DNA from: Rhinopomastus cyanomelas
Taxonomy: Eukaryota > Chordata > Aves > Bucerotiformes > Rhinopomastidae
Direction: 5' to 3'
Length of the DNA stretch: 64,000 bases
Assembly: GCA_013400115.1 (NCBI GenBank)
Contig: VXBP01004611.1
Span: forward strand, 124,001-188,000
Shown here: in pieces, positions 18,846 to 30,791 of the stretch
Numbering within the stretch: the first letter of the stretch is position 1
Layout: each line of letters opens with the position of its first letter
Made by a program: the position numbers and the translations under genes
Notes under the pieces: generated by a model
Told to the model about the DNA's origin: nothing
Databases searched by the model: none
What the model saw: only the letters and a program-made list of their open reading frames with translations

Positions 18846-21800
18846 GCCCCAGTCTCAACCCGGCAGAAGGGCAGCAACGCCCAGCAAAGCAAGTTGGTAG
18901 GAGCAGGAGCCTGAGCCCGACCTCCCGCGCACAGCCGAGAAGCACCGGTATGTTCCGTGGGGTCACACCTGAACCTTTTTCCCTGTCACCCAATGCTGAC
19001 ATCTTTATTAATCTCTCCCCTTCACCGAGTTCTTTAGCTGAACTTCAGTTCAGTCTAAAACCCACCGGAGCCTTGTTCCAGCCTCCTTTGTGGGACGTGA
19101 TAAACTTGTGCTAGTAAAACCGAACGCAAATGGCTTCAGTCTGACCCGATGGAGCTCTTCTGGGACCAGTCTGACTTGGCCGAAGAAAAGACAAATACTC
19201 GCTGCGCACACGAAACAAGACAAAGCTGCAAGAAGTTGTTCGACAGCTTTTTGTCATACAGAGGCACTTTCGGAGCTGTCAGGACATGAAAGAGAGCGCT
19301 ATTAAATAATATTTGACTTGAGCATTATGTCACATGAAGTAAACATCATCTGCTGCCCTGATGGCTTTGCTTCGGGTTGGAAAACAACCGCTGCTGCCAA
19401 AGCACCCAGGCAACTTTCTAAAACAGGCTTTTGCCCGAGCGCTGGGAGCAGTTTTTCCGGCTCTGCATCGCAGCCGAGCCCCTGGCAGACCCAACCTCCT
19501 GGGTGCAGATGGACAGATGGACACAGGATGCCTGAGCAGCCTCAAACCCCATCAGCTCAGCCAGATGAGCAAAGCTGCGTCCCGCTCACACCCCGATTCC
19601 CAGCACTGGGAAGAGACACAGACCTCCACAGGCAGCCTGCAAGTCCCGACTTACAGCTCTGGGATGAGCCCAGCCAGTCGCTGAGAGGGAGACCACAGAC
19701 CTACAGCAATGGGAAATGTGGTGCTGAGCATGCAGAGCCACAGGGAAAGGCAGACGAGGTGTGCAGGGGTTTTGGCTGCCTCAAGGGTTGGGTTTATTCA
19801 ATGTGAGTCGTCGAGAAATGAAATCAGAGAAGAGTCACTCCAAAAATTCCCCCCCAGAAACAAAATCGCTTTCAGGGAGAAAAATGATGCTGGGGGAAGA
19901 GTCAAAACCAAAAGGTGACATTTTGCTTGGGGGAGAAATACAACCTGATGCATCAAGGAGAATGTAATCCCAGCCTGGAAAAATAAATCCTTAGGATGAA
20001 GAGGTGCTGTAAAGAGCAGTCTGGGGTGTGCACACACCAGAAAAGATTCCTGCTCCCCCTAACAACACTCCTGCCCAGGAAACTCCAGGAGATGTCGAGG
20101 AGCGGGCACTGACCCTCTCAGACCATCTCTTTCCTCTCTACAGCATGAAGGGAAGACGTGAACATCAGGAAGCAGCAATAGTCTGTACAGGTAAAAGGAC
20201 AAGCCTTTGAGCAAATCAGCCCCTGGGCAGTGCAGTGAGGGCCATGGTCACCCAAGGAACACCCCGAAATAACAACAGCCCCTTCGATTCCGAAAGTGCG
20301 AAGAGCACCCGGAAGAATCACTTTTCTTGGGAAAATTCCAGCAACGTGCTGTTGAAGTGACTTCACCTCAGGGAGGTTCTGCAGATGTAGGTTCATTCCT
20401 GAGTTGGGAAGTCACAGTCTTGGGACGTGCATGGTTCCCCCTGGAGATCCTTGCAGCCCAGGAAACTCCCACTGCTCAAGGAAGCTGTCAAGGAGACTGA
20501 GCTGAGCTCAAGACAATGGGGCTGGCTTGGGACTTGGTGTGATTCTTGCAGCACTGAATCTGATGGGTCACCAAGATTGATTCTGTTTGGTTTTTTTAAG
20601 GAAAATGTTTTCTGGAACCAAAAATATTTTGCTAACAAAAACAAAAAGGCCACTTCCAGAAAGCTTTGGGAGCCACCACGCAGCCAAGTGTCACTAAGCA
20701 CAGTGTTTAAACTGGGATTAGAGACACACATGTTAAATACCAGGAAGCAACACGACTTCTAGCATGAGAAGTCCCCAGGTCATCAGCTGCCACGAATCAA
20801 AATGATGCCAAGGGTGATATCAGGGCACTCTTGCCTTGTCCTTTGAAGATTTCTGCTGGTATCTGCTCCATGGTCCCAGATGTAAGACAGGGACAAACTT
20901 TGGTCTGACCCAAAGGGATGGTCCTGACCAATGTGCCAACACCCACCGCACGCACGTCTCCGTTTTGAGGTCAGATTGCAAACATCTCCTGAAGATACCA
21001 GAGCTTTTGCCTTTGGATTAAGCACAAAGACCTGGGGGTAGTTTACAAATAAAGTGATAAACACTTTTTTTTTGTAGGAAAAGATGTTCTTGCAGGAAGT
21101 GAAGGAGAAGCAAATGTGAGCTAATCAGGGCAAAAGCAGACAAATGAGTCCATGGCCAAAAACCCCCTAAATCTGTTGCCATAAAAGATGAAAATTGAAT
21201 GAGTAATGAGAGCAGAGCTCTGTCACAGCAGGAGGGGAACTGGATAAAAATGCAAAGGTCTTTTCACCAAAAAAGTCTCTCCTACAGGAGGAAAGTGGTG
21301 GGGGGAATATAAGAAACACAATTGTCCATCAACTGCTTAGCCAATCTTCTCGCGGTGTCCTGCACTGTAAATGCAATCTAACACTGGGAATACAAAGGGA
21401 GAACTGTGTATGGGACCTGGCAAACACGTGACGGACGGTCGGAGTGGAAATTCAGCTCTTCCCAGGCAGGCAGGCAGGCAGGCCCTGGGAAGGGGCCACG
21501 CTGATGAGGAAAGGGAAAGATGAGCAAAGGAAGCCATCAGTGAGGCTGAGTGAATAAAAAGTCTCTTCAATTGGTCCTGGCTGCTCTTTGTGTCTTTGTG
21601 CTGGCCCAGAAGGGTCTGAGAAGTCTGAGCATCTCTACTAGATGTGCTTAAGAAGAGCATTTTAATACCAACCCACAGTCCAGAGGGGTTCTCCCAGCTG
21701 AGGACAGGCTCTGCCAGTGCCCAACCTGCTCTTGCAGCAGACCCTGCACATGGACAACTTCACTGACCCCACATCTGCGCTCGTGGACAGTTATGGGAAG

Positions 21801-22960
21801 TGATGCTTTTATGGGAGATGAGAAGTGAGCAGCTGCTAACTAAGCAGAGATGGAGTGAACAGGACGCCGGCCAAGCCAAGGCCAGAACTGTGCGTCATTG
21901 CGAGCCCTGTGAGCGCCTCTCCGGATAACAAGAGCATGGCTTGGTTGCAGTTGGGTTGACCCGGCGACCCCCAGCCCCGTCGGCCAGTGGGAGACTGCAA
22001 TGCAGTCCAAAAGCAAGGAGAAAACCACATGCCTGAGGAGAGCCTTCCCCATGTGTTTGCACAGCCTCCCCTGCACACTAAATGATTTCCCCAGGTTTGT
22101 GTGTGGCTTTTCAATGGTTACAGCCGGCAGATGCTTTCCACGACAAGACGTTGGTTTCTCAGTTGCTGTTGCCAACATTCAGCTACCGGGGCTAAAGTTT
22201 TCCAAGTGAGCATCTGCTTCAGCCTAGATTTGGGGAGGGGGGGGAAGTGGGAAACATCAGATGAAATATGTCTCGTGTTTTGTAGAATAAGCTCATGAAA
22301 AACAGGGTTGTTTTGTCTACTTTTAAGACAAAAAAAAAAAGCATCTTCACTGTTTCACAGAGCAACACTAGCATTTCCAATAGAGAGAAACGTTCAAGTC
22401 TGCCAGAGGAGAGAGGGGTCTGCTGGTTCAGAGCTGTGCAGAGGAAAGTGTCACTGTCAGGGAGGCCATCGCCCCAAATGGAGATCTGTCATCAGACAGA
22501 CCTGCCTCAGGGGCAAACCCCACCAGGGACCCAGGGCAGGTCATCCTCGGAGCGGCCACTCGACCCTTGCTGGGTGGAACAATCGCACATGTCCTCCTGC
22601 GCATCTGCTGGGCTCTCCCTTCCACGCTTGGCCGGAACATGGGCTTTTTCACAGGGCAAGTGCAGCGCGGTCATGTCTGAAGAGCGCTGTGAGGTGCTTC
22701 CAGGCAAGATCGAGATGCAGCTGTGATTACATCATGCATGAACTTGTGGTAGAAACAAGCATCCCATAACTCCAGACTAAGAGAGCTTTCTAGTGCTTTG
22801 ACACTAGAGATTAAACAGAAACAAACACACAAGTATCAGCAGAAGTGACTGCAAAAGCCCAGCGAGGGTAAGTAGTTAAGGACAGATAAAGATCAGTTAT
22901 GGTAACCCAGAGTGAGGACTTGGCTGGAGGGAAAAGACACAGGGATGTAGAGCCCATGAC
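18846..22960. other. unique sequence, no CR1
   Basis: About 4.1 kb without recognised repeats apart from a CAGG tetramer array (21463-21482) and short homopolymers. Frames up to 162 codons (19318-19806 plus) and 153 codons (22308-22769 plus) show no recognised domains and overlap frames in other registers. Confidence 0.5.
21463..21482. repeat. (CAGG)5 microsatellite
   Basis: Five perfect CAGG units. Confidence 0.95.
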
Positions 22961-23073
22961 ACACAGAATCATTAGGGATTGGAAGGGACCTGGAAAGATC
23001 ATCCAGTCCAATCCCCCTGCCACAGCAGGATCACCTAGACCAAGTCGCACCGGAACACACCCAGGCGGGTTTT
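22961..23073 (-). mobile_element. CR1 group A 3' end
   Basis: The plus strand reads CACAGAATCATTAGGGATTG through the group A block to CACCCAGGCGGGTTTTGACA. About 110 bp of a minus-strand CR1 3' end remain. Confidence 0.95.
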
Positions 23074-24340
23074 GACAGGTTCTTCACCGATTATGAATAA
23101 AGGGTGCATTTAAAAGAGTAAAGGATGTTTTTAGAGAGGGGAGGTGTGGGCAGGGGCGTAGCTGTGTGTGCTGCCCTTCAGACTTTGCCCATCTTGAGAA
23201 ATGGCTCCAAGGTGCCTTATGCCACCACGTGTTGTTAACCCAAATGGAAGAGTCATCACTCTTACGGCCAACCCACTCTTAAAGAAACAACGACGTTTCC
23301 ACCAGAACCAGCAGCCGCCCCCGAGGGTCACACACATCAGCAATAACCCTACTACTTTCTAAATGTTTTGGGGAAAAGTACACAAAGACAGACCCATAAA
23401 CAAGGACAGCAGCAGTAGATGCATTCTTCTGAATCTTTATAGCCTGCGTGGGAGCCGTCACGTGCAGGGTCTGCCAAGGACTCCACACGGGAGCAAATCC
23501 TACGTAAAGCAGTGCCAAAACCTTCCTTTTGCCCCCGTTTCTCCACACTCAAGGTGTAGTCAAGGGATTGCCAAGCCCACATCCCTTTCAGCATCCCTGG
23601 GACAATAACAGCACTGCCCTGGTGACTGTGGCCAGCAGGATCTGCCAGCACCAACATCCCACTGCTGCTCTGCTCTTCATTCTCTCTTTTACCCTTTCAA
23701 GACGAGAATTTTCAGATTTATTTGAAGATGACCCAGCTGTTGTCTGTTTGGACCAGGGGTGGGGGTTTTCCACACACTTGGAGTTGACATCTCCGTAGCC
23801 TAGTATCAAACGGAGGATGCCACACCACGGTTTCAGTAACGGAGCCAAGAAAGCCAGGAGTTTCAAAGTCAATGAGTAACCAAATAAAATCATTTTAAAA
23901 CACCTATTAATCTTAAACCAAAAGGAATGTTTCTGGAAAACACTCACCTCTCCTCCCTGCCCTTTGAAAAACCTCAAATAAAGTCTTCAACACGGATTTT
24001 CTTGATTCAAAATAAAATAGTCTGCTTCACGTTTGGGTTGCTCAGCCTTTTTTTTAAACAACTTTTCTCTTTTTCAAAGCTCCTTTTTAATGCTGACCTA
24101 AAATACACTCAAACCTGAAAGGGTAACAGAAAGAAGCAGGAGGATTTTTTAAAAGCTTTAGTAGAAAAATTAAAGACCCAACAAGTTCAGTCTCAGTTCA
24201 CAGGAGCTCCAGACCTTCCAAAACATTGTTTAAACACATAAGTGTGACCTTCCCTTCAGTGATTCCCCTGCCCCTTTGCCATGTGTTGCACGTGACGTGA
24301 TGACAGGGAGACTCAAAGATGTTTTTTGATGGGCCAAGGT
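23074..24340. other. unique sequence, no feature seen
   Basis: No recognised repeat or gene. The 129-codon minus frame (23588-23977) has no domain I recognise. The right end (about 23880-24180) is AT-rich. Confidence 0.5.
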
Positions 24341-25131
24341 CAGCTGTGTGAGGTTGAACAAGACCAAGCACTGGGTCCTGCACTTTGGTCATAACAGCCC
24401 CATGAAGTGCTACAGGCTGGGAGGAGAAGAGTGGCTGGAGAGCTGCTCAGTGGAAAAGGACCTGAGGGTGTTGACTTGATCGACAGCAACTGGACATGAG
24501 CCAGCAGCATGCTCAGGTGGCCAGGAAGGCAAACAGCATCCTGGTCTGCATCAGCAATAGTGTGACCAGCAAGGGTAGAGGGGTGATCACCCCCCTGTAC
24601 TCAGTACTAGTGAGACCTCATCTCGAGTACTGTGTTCAGTTTTGGGCACCTCAGCACAAGAAGGACATTGAGGGACTGGAGTGAGTCCAAAGAAGTGGGA
24701 CAAAGCTGGTAAAGGACCTGGAGGACAGATCTGAGGAGGAGTGGCTGAGGGAACTGGAGTTGTTCAGACTAGATTAAAAGAGGCTGAGGAGAGACCTTAT
24801 TGTTCTTCACAACTACCTGAGAGGAGGTTGCAGCAAGGTCAGAGTCAGTCTCTTCTCCCAAATACTAACGATTGAACAAGAGGAAATGACCTCAAGTTGT
24901 GCCAGGGGAGGTTTAGACTGAACATTAGGAAAAATTTCTTCAGCAGAAGAGTGGTCAGGGATTGGAACATACTGCCCAGGGAGGTGGCGAGGTTGCTGTC
25001 CTGGAGGTGTTAAAAAGTGTGTAGATGTGACACTAGGGAACATGGTTTACTGGGCGTGGTGGGGCTGGGTTGATGGTTGGACTGGATGACCTCAGAGGAC
25101 TCTTCCAACCCTAACAATTGTGTGGTTCTGT
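24341..25131 (+). mobile_element. CR1 fragment, ~790 bp (older subfamily)
   Basis: The longest CR1 piece in the window. It begins within ORF2 (CAGCTGTGTGAGGTTGAACA), passes ARKANSILVCISNSVTSKGR and VRPHLEYCVQFWAPQHKKDI (about 24523-24670), reaches a stop at 24682-24684 and other frame breaks, and ends at ACCCTAACAATTGTGTGGTT. Stops and frame changes show the ORF2 remnant is dead. The 3' region matches the older subfamily also seen at 7778-8008. Confidence 0.95.
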
Positions 25132-25423
25132 GCTCAGGTACGTCAGCGCGGGCCCTGTTCAGGTTTGAATGTGCAGGACAGCACCTCCTTGCTGAAGGAC
25201 ACTGGTGGCATGGGAGCACCCACAGCAGCCTCGCACGTCTTACAGTAACTTGTCCTGACCAACGCAGCAGCACTCGCTTACGAGCAGAAGCAGGTGCTAA
25301 AAAACCCTCTCGGATTATGCAAAACCCATAAAAATCCATAAAAACCCACAAAAACCCATAAACACCCAAAGGTCTGCAAGTCTGCCTGAGCAAGCTGAGC
25401 ATGTTTGCATGAATAAGACACTG
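25132..25423. other. spacer with CpG-containing segment and short tandem repeat
   Basis: Between two CR1s. It holds a small CpG group with ACGTCAGCGCGG (25139-25150) and the 10-bp tandem repeat at 25321-25370. Confidence 0.5.
25321..25370. repeat. 10-bp A/C-rich tandem repeat, ~5 units
   Basis: AAAACCCATA, AAAATCCATA, AAAACCCACA, AAAACCCATA and AACACCCAAA follow one another in exact 10-bp register. Units differ by one to three bases. Confidence 0.92.
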
Positions 25424-25529
25424 CAGCCAGGCTGGATGAGGCTCTGGCCAGCCTGATCTAGGGTGGGGTGTCCCTGCCCATGGCAGGGCAGTTGGAACTG
25501 GATGATCCTGTGGTCCCTTCTAACCCTGA
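25424..25529 (+). mobile_element. CR1 3' end (older subfamily)
   Basis: CAGCCAGGCTGGATGAGGCT to CTTCTAACCCTGAT is the 3' end of a plus-strand CR1 of the GGCTGGATGAGGCTCTGG type, as at 11850-12099. It stops short of its terminal repeats, where a group A end begins. Confidence 0.93.
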
Positions 25530-25623
25530 TTGACTTGGTCTAGGTGATCCTGCTGCAGCAGGGGGATTGGACTAGATGATCTTCCAAGGTCCCTTCCAAT
25601 CCCTAATGATTCTATGGTTCTAG
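25530..25623 (+). mobile_element. CR1 group A 3' end, abutting an older CR1
   Basis: TGACTTGGTCTAGGTGATCC through the group A block to ATGATTCTATGGTTCTAG. It joins the older CR1 with no spacer. The same older-then-group-A arrangement occurs at 11850-12201. Confidence 0.95.
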
Positions 25624-26600
25624 TTTTTCCCCTAGCTGTTCAAGAGATGCCAAATGCTTGATAGGAAGCTGCTGCGTTGCTCACAGCACCACGAGCTCCA
25701 CATCCTGAAGAGCTCGGAAAGGACCGGGCTGCAGGGAGCACAGCGACGATTCCCTGGGCTGTTTTTAAAGAGCATGGCCCTGCAGGTGGGGGGGAAAAAA
25801 CCAGCCACAGCCTTCATAAAAAAGGTTTTGTTCTATCTGTTGGAGTGAAGATATTTATGGTGTCTGCTGTGTCATTCCAGATTTGCCATGGGCCATTAAA
25901 TATCCACCTGGATATTGCATCATTTAACGACTGGAATGCGTAAGCGTTTGTGCTGCTCGTGAAAGAGCAGCTATGAGCTGTGCAGAGTGAGGGAGCTCTG
26001 CTGTGCTTCAACAAATAAACCAGGAAGGGAGCAGATAACACAGCCACGGTCAGTTGGGGTGGACCGACAGGGATGTGTATGTATTTTTTTTTTAACCGAT
26101 CACGACAAGAATGTGAGTGGGGGCTCGCCGTGTTATTTCTGGCCTTCCCTTGTGCTTGTTAATCTTCCCCGGGTGTCAGGAGTGTTTTGAAGAAGGATTG
26201 TGAGGAGGTCTCTTCCCAAACCAGACCCTGCACAAACAAGCACTGTCAGAGGGCATCCTCTGCACCCTCATCAACACGCAGATGCCTCATATGGACAGTC
26301 CAAAAGCCCATCTCACTTCTAAATCATGCGCCAAGCTTTGTCTGAAGGTGGCAAGCCAGCTCTCGGTCAAGATAGCCACGGTCTCTCAACATCTGGGACA
26401 GGCTTCTGAAATAGGTCTGTAACTCTGGTTTTGTGTGTGAAATGTCTATACAAAAACCCGGCTCTGTTTCAACAGCCACCGCACCTCAGAGATGTGCCCG
26501 GCCTTGGGTGATGCTTTTCAGACCTGCCCCTCGTGCTGGCTGGTCCAGCTGCTTCACACTTGTGTTTGAGAACCATCCACCCCTTCTAAGTGTGGCTGGT
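25624..26600. other. unique sequence with one possible conserved block
   Basis: No repeat recognised. Contains the candidate conserved element at about 25845-25965 and a T-run at 26084-26093. No convincing coding frame. Confidence 0.5.
25845..25965. other. possible conserved noncoding element
   Basis: By eye only. Non-repetitive sequence with GATATTTATGG, GCCATTAAATATCC and GCATCATTTAACGACTGG, containing MEF2-like and homeodomain-like AT cores. It does not resemble CR1 or a coding exon. Alignment to other birds is the test. Confidence 0.25.
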
Positions 26601-26932
26601 GTCATTAATGTCTATAAATATGTGAAGGGTGGGTGTCAGCAGGATGGAGCCAGGCTCTGCTCAAGGTCATCTAGTGATAGGACAAGGGGCAATGGTTGTG
26701 AGCTGGAACAGGGGAAGTTCCAGATAAGTAGGAGAAGGAACTTCCTCACAGTGAGGGTGACAGAGCACTGAAACAGGCTGCCCAGGAGGATTGTGGAGTC
26801 TCCTTCACTGGAGATGTTGAAAACCCACCCGGATATGTTCCTGTGTGACTTGGTCTAGGTGATCCTGCTGCGGCAGGGGGATAGGACTGGATGATCTTTT
26901 GAGGTCCCTTCCAATCCCTAATGATTCTACGG
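26601..26932 (+). mobile_element. CR1 group A copy, ~330 bp
   Basis: From GTCATTAATGTCTATAAATA (ORF2 tail) to CCCTAATGATTCTACGG. The plus frame reads VINVYKYVKGGCQQDGARLC and ends VRVTEH followed by TGA (26769-26771). The CR1 at 1821-2537 has the same premature stop. Confidence 0.96.
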
Positions 26933-28341
26933 TGGTGCAGGTTGGTCTCCAAGGGAGCCTGTGTGGGACACACAGTGTTACTGCAAACACCAGCACAGTG
27001 TTTAAAGCGGAAGATAAGCGTCATGGCTACACAGGGCACTGGAACAATATTTCCTCAAGGGAAAGCATCTGATGACGTCCCCCATGACTGCAGCCTCCTT
27101 TGGTGGTCCTGCTTTATCCAAGTTTAAAAAAGAGTTTGAATGCCTCATACTGAGCTGATGGAAACAAGGTGATACTGGAGCTGCACTGCAGTTGAATGTT
27201 GGCTCGAGATGTACAAATGCAATGGGCAGGACACGCTGGAAAGGGCTGACTCTGCCGAATCTAGGGGGTTTAAAAACATATATTTCTTTCCAGTCCTCAG
27301 TGGGGATGGTGGAAAGGAACCTAAGCCCTCTCCAAAATCAAAATGTAGCTGTGGAGTCTTGTTAGGAAAACGAAGTGGTTTCAGCGGGAGGCATTTAGCC
27401 AGGCTAGGGGGGGGAGCTGGGGTGAAGGTTTCAGGGCTGGGTCTCCTGGGGCAGGCTGTGAGTGGAGCACCCTGCTGAAGGGCCAGCAGCCTCACGGCCT
27501 TCAGCCACGGCACGCGTCATCTCGCAGAGTCCCCAGAGAACGCGGATACTGGGAGCGCGTCGAAAAGGTCAGAGCATCTGGCAGGTCTCTGCCCAGATGA
27601 CATCAGCTTTGGAAAGAACTTTGTAGAGATCAAACTTGGGCAGGGGAGAAAGCAAATGTCTGCAGATCTGCAGCTGCAAGGGAAGAGGTTTCTGCAGGAG
27701 CACTTTCCGATTGCTCTGCAGGTCTCCCCAGCATGCCCAGACCCCACCAGATACGCATTTAATGCCTCCTGCCTGTTGCTGGAGTGGCAGCAGCAGCTGT
27801 AGAGGGGCAGGTTAGTCCTAAATAAGTTCTTCCTCCCTCCCAGAGCCACAGTGGGTTTTCTTTTGCTGACTCCAAGGGACAGGACCCTAACAAGCTGCTC
27901 ACAACAGAGGTCCGCACTCTTCTTCTGTGATACTAGCAGCACAGAGCAGCAAGCAGGAGGAGGAAGGAAACTGCAAGATCAAGTTCCCTTGCAGAACAAT
28001 TTTATCAGCAATTTCAAAGGCACTTGACCCTTCCCCAGTCCAGAAGAGGCAGGTGCTCACAGTTTACTGTAAGCCACAAGAGAGCTGTGAAACAACTTAC
28101 TGTACTGGGCCATATGGACATAAAATCTCCCTCCAGGACAAACATATTTCAAATAAACCCGCACTCAAGACACACTCGACGTTTAGGAGAAAGCAGGTCC
28201 TATAAAACGAGCTCTGCAGCACTCATCTCTGGAGGGGAAGGGGGAATTGTTTTCCTTGGCATTTCCCATCCCTTCTTGCCTCAGCTGCAGACAGGGGGAA
28301 AGTAAATACACGCTTGGGCCCCAGCACAGTGGTGGGGAGAC

Positions 28342-28383
28342 GAAGAGGGAGAGGGAGAGGGAGAGGGAGAGGGAGAGGGAGAG
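28342..28383. repeat. (GGGAGA)7 hexamer repeat
   Basis: Seven near-perfect GGGAGA units. They produce a spurious Ser-Leu repeat when translated on the minus strand. Confidence 0.97.
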
Positions 28384-29179
28384 TCTGTGGGCTGGGGTCG
28401 GCGTTAGGATGCTGTGGTGCTCTGGAGAGACTCTCCAGTGCTGGTCACAATGAGACCAGCAGCTTGCTGCAGCCAACCAGAGCAAGAAGCACTGAATCCT
28501 TCCTTAACAAACAAATACTGCAAAGCACAGGAAAGGGAAGGCTGGGTAAAATGTGCCAGCAGCCTGGCACTGCCAGGCGGAGAGGCGGCAAATAACGACA
28601 CCAAACCGAGAAGCAATGCATCCAAAAATCCCATAACGACAAAGATGTGGTCTTGCTATCACCTCGGCTGCTTAGGCTCTATCATCACCTGGCTCTCTGC
28701 AACAATCACTAAAGCCCAAAGGTTGCTTCAAATTGTTTATAGCACTGGCCCACCTACAGCAGAACTCCACACAGAGCATTGGCAGCAGGACCCTTTGCAG
28801 AAAAACCTTTCCTGATAGCTGAAACCATCAGCAGACAGCGACAGGTCAGGCTGATGCTTGCTTTGCTTCTTTCCCAGACCAAGATCTGACTAGGAACAGC
28901 TGCCTACTTTATGGCTGCCTCTTTTCTTTCTACTTCATTCCCCTCCATGCTCCCCAAAAAAGAGGGGGGAAAAGAAAGAATGGCTAAAATTTATGGCTAG
29001 GAGAAACCGATTACTGTTGGCAAGTGAACTGAAGGGATCAATTGTTCCATATGGCAAAAGCCAAAGGACTCAGGGCTCTATTCACAAGAAAAGACTGATG
29101 TGCTAAAGGGCATGGAAATGCCACTTTTATTGTGTGGCGGAGAATTTTCACATTTGAATCCAAATTCCATAGGAAAGCG

Positions 29180-29360
29180 TGGTATGCGGGAGACCCAGCT
29201 CCGAGGGCCGGCCAGACGGCGTGTGTGAGCAGAGAGCATGTGCGCGGGGAAAGAGTAATACCCCGAGCACAAAGGTTCTGTGTTCTGTGCCCCCGGCACA
29301 ATGTCAGGCTTTCACGCAGCCGGGGAATCGTGTGCAGAATGCAGCTCCAAACGTGCTCTG
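29180..29360. promoter_or_regulatory. CpG-rich segment
   Basis: CpG-dense stretch with GGGCCGGCCAGACGGCGTG and TGCGCGGGG, followed by CpGs in the TTTCACGCAGCCGGGG region. It forms the left part of an interrupted island cluster reaching to about 30430. No exon is recognised. Confidence 0.45.
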
Positions 29361-29549
29361 AAATGGGCAAGGCCAGAGAGACGTCCTCCCCTTCTCCACC
29401 CAAGCGTGTGGGTGCTAGGTCCACTGCTGGTGGTGGTGCAAGAAAACCTTGTGAAGCTCATGACAGCAGGAGAATAAAACCCTCACGTTTCCAGACTTAG
29501 GAGAGGGACTGGGACTTCACAAGCTGAGAGGACTGGGAGCATGTGCTCG

Positions 29550-29960
29550 CAGACGTGTGGCAGGGCAAGCACCAGCACCGGCTACGGCACGTTGAGATAA
29601 GGCATCGGAGCTAGGACACGGAGAAATAGGAGCCCGCTGGCTTGAGGACGGCCGCATGGGCTGTTTGCACGGTTGATCGAGCGGTGAAGCACGATGGATC
29701 CGGAGAAGCCCGCTCAAGCCGTATTTTTGGACGCGCATCAAAAGCAGCTCCCGGTGGGGAAGCAGAGGACTGGAGGCACGGCGCTGCCCCGACAGCACGC
29801 CTCAGCCCTCGCGGGCGCACGTGCTGTGGGATACGGACCCCAAAGGCTCCTGGTGCTGGGTGGCGCACAGAACGCAGAAGCAGATGGCTCCGGCTCAGCT
29901 ACTCATCACCGGGTCGTTCGGCGCTTTGCGACAGACAGCTGTACAACAGCAGAGAGCCAG
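29550..29960. promoter_or_regulatory. CpG island, gene unassigned
   Basis: The core 29640-29845 holds about 21 CpGs in 205 bp, near the expected frequency, against a depleted background. No TATA box or convincing first exon is seen on either strand, so it may be a distal unmethylated regulatory island or the promoter of an unrecognised noncoding transcript. Confidence 0.55.
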
Positions 29961-30199
29961 GAGGACTTTGGCTGTGCAGCTTTTCCAGCAGAAAATGGGA
30001 GCGGGGCCCGATTTAATAAAGCCTCCAACAACAGCTAGGTGCTTCAGTCTCCTTGGAAGACCTTGGAAATCACAGCCCTTCCTCAATTAAGTGAAAAAAC
30101 CCACAAAAAAAAAAAACCCTGTTCAGAACAGCCAAGTACAAATTATTCTAAAACAAACGCCAGAGTCAAGGCTGCCCAGGTTTTGTTTTGGGATGCTCT

Positions 30200-30430
30200 G
30201 TCTGCGGGCAGCCGAGACTCGGGGCACACAGACCCACGTGCGTTTAGAAGGAGGCTTGTGACTAAATTTGGGCAAAGGTTTGTGAGCTGACGAAGCAGCG
30301 GGAATGACTTCAGCACAGACCTGACGATCGGCTTTAGCAGCAGGGCTCCCGTGTGGGGCCGGCGCGGTGGGAGCGGGCGGCACCGCTGGCTCTCTGGCCG
30401 GCTGACAGCACAGATGTACTGCAGCTCGGC
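30200..30430. promoter_or_regulatory. CpG-rich segment
   Basis: Includes GGGCCGGCGCGGTGGGAGCG and nearby GGGCGG (GC-box like) at about 30356-30380. It is the right part of the 29.2-30.4 kb island cluster. Confidence 0.45.
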
Positions 30431-30690
30431 TCAGCCGGGGACTAATTTTAACAAGCTGCTCGCGTGGTTACAAAAGGCAGATCTGTTGGCATTTTTACTT
30501 TCAGCCACCTGGTCTTGACAAATATTTTCTGCAAATAGCACATGTGTCGTGAGGCCGGGCTCAGGAGATGTGCGAGGGAGGAGTTTAAGGGGCTGGAACT
30601 GGCCATGGCTGGGATGTCCCACCAAACAGCATGATCAGCAGGCTGAAAGGAGGCAACATTTGCAGGAAGAGGTGAAAGATCTAAAGGATA

Positions 30691-30785
30691 AATCATAGAA
30701 TGGTTGGAAGGGACCTTAGAGATCATCTACTCCAACCTTCATGGGCAGGGACATTGCTCAACTAGACTGGGTTGCTCAAGGACTC
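30691..30785 (-). mobile_element. older CR1, left part (host of nested CR1)
   Basis: The plus strand reads AATCATAGAATGGTTGGAAG through GGGTTGCTCAAGGACTC, the 3' end of an older minus-strand CR1. It is interrupted at ATCCAG (30786-30791) and resumes at 31222. Confidence 0.92.
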
Positions 30786-30791
30786 ATCCAG
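30786..30791. repeat. target-site duplication ATCCAG, left
   Basis: ATCCAG precedes the nested CR1 and recurs at 31216-31221 just after its 3' end. In an uninterrupted element the sequence would occur once, inside GTCCAGCCTGGCC-like context. Confidence 0.75.

Larger units (their letters stand above)
26933..30690. other. unique sequence with GA hexamer repeat and CpG islands
   Basis: About 3.7 kb without CR1. Holds the GGGAGA array (28342-28383) and CpG-rich segments at about 29180-29360, 29550-29960 and 30200-30430. Frames up to 141 codons (27517-27942 minus) have no recognised domains. Those in the CpG islands (122-124 codons) look like by-products of GC content. Confidence 0.5.

Noticed and set aside
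28183..28485. Minus-strand frame with a long Ser-Leu repeat
   Set aside because: It is the translation of the GGGAGA hexamer repeat.
29642..30016. 124- and 114-codon frames inside the CpG island
   Set aside because: CpG-rich DNA is poor in stop codons, so overlapping frames are expected. No domain seen.
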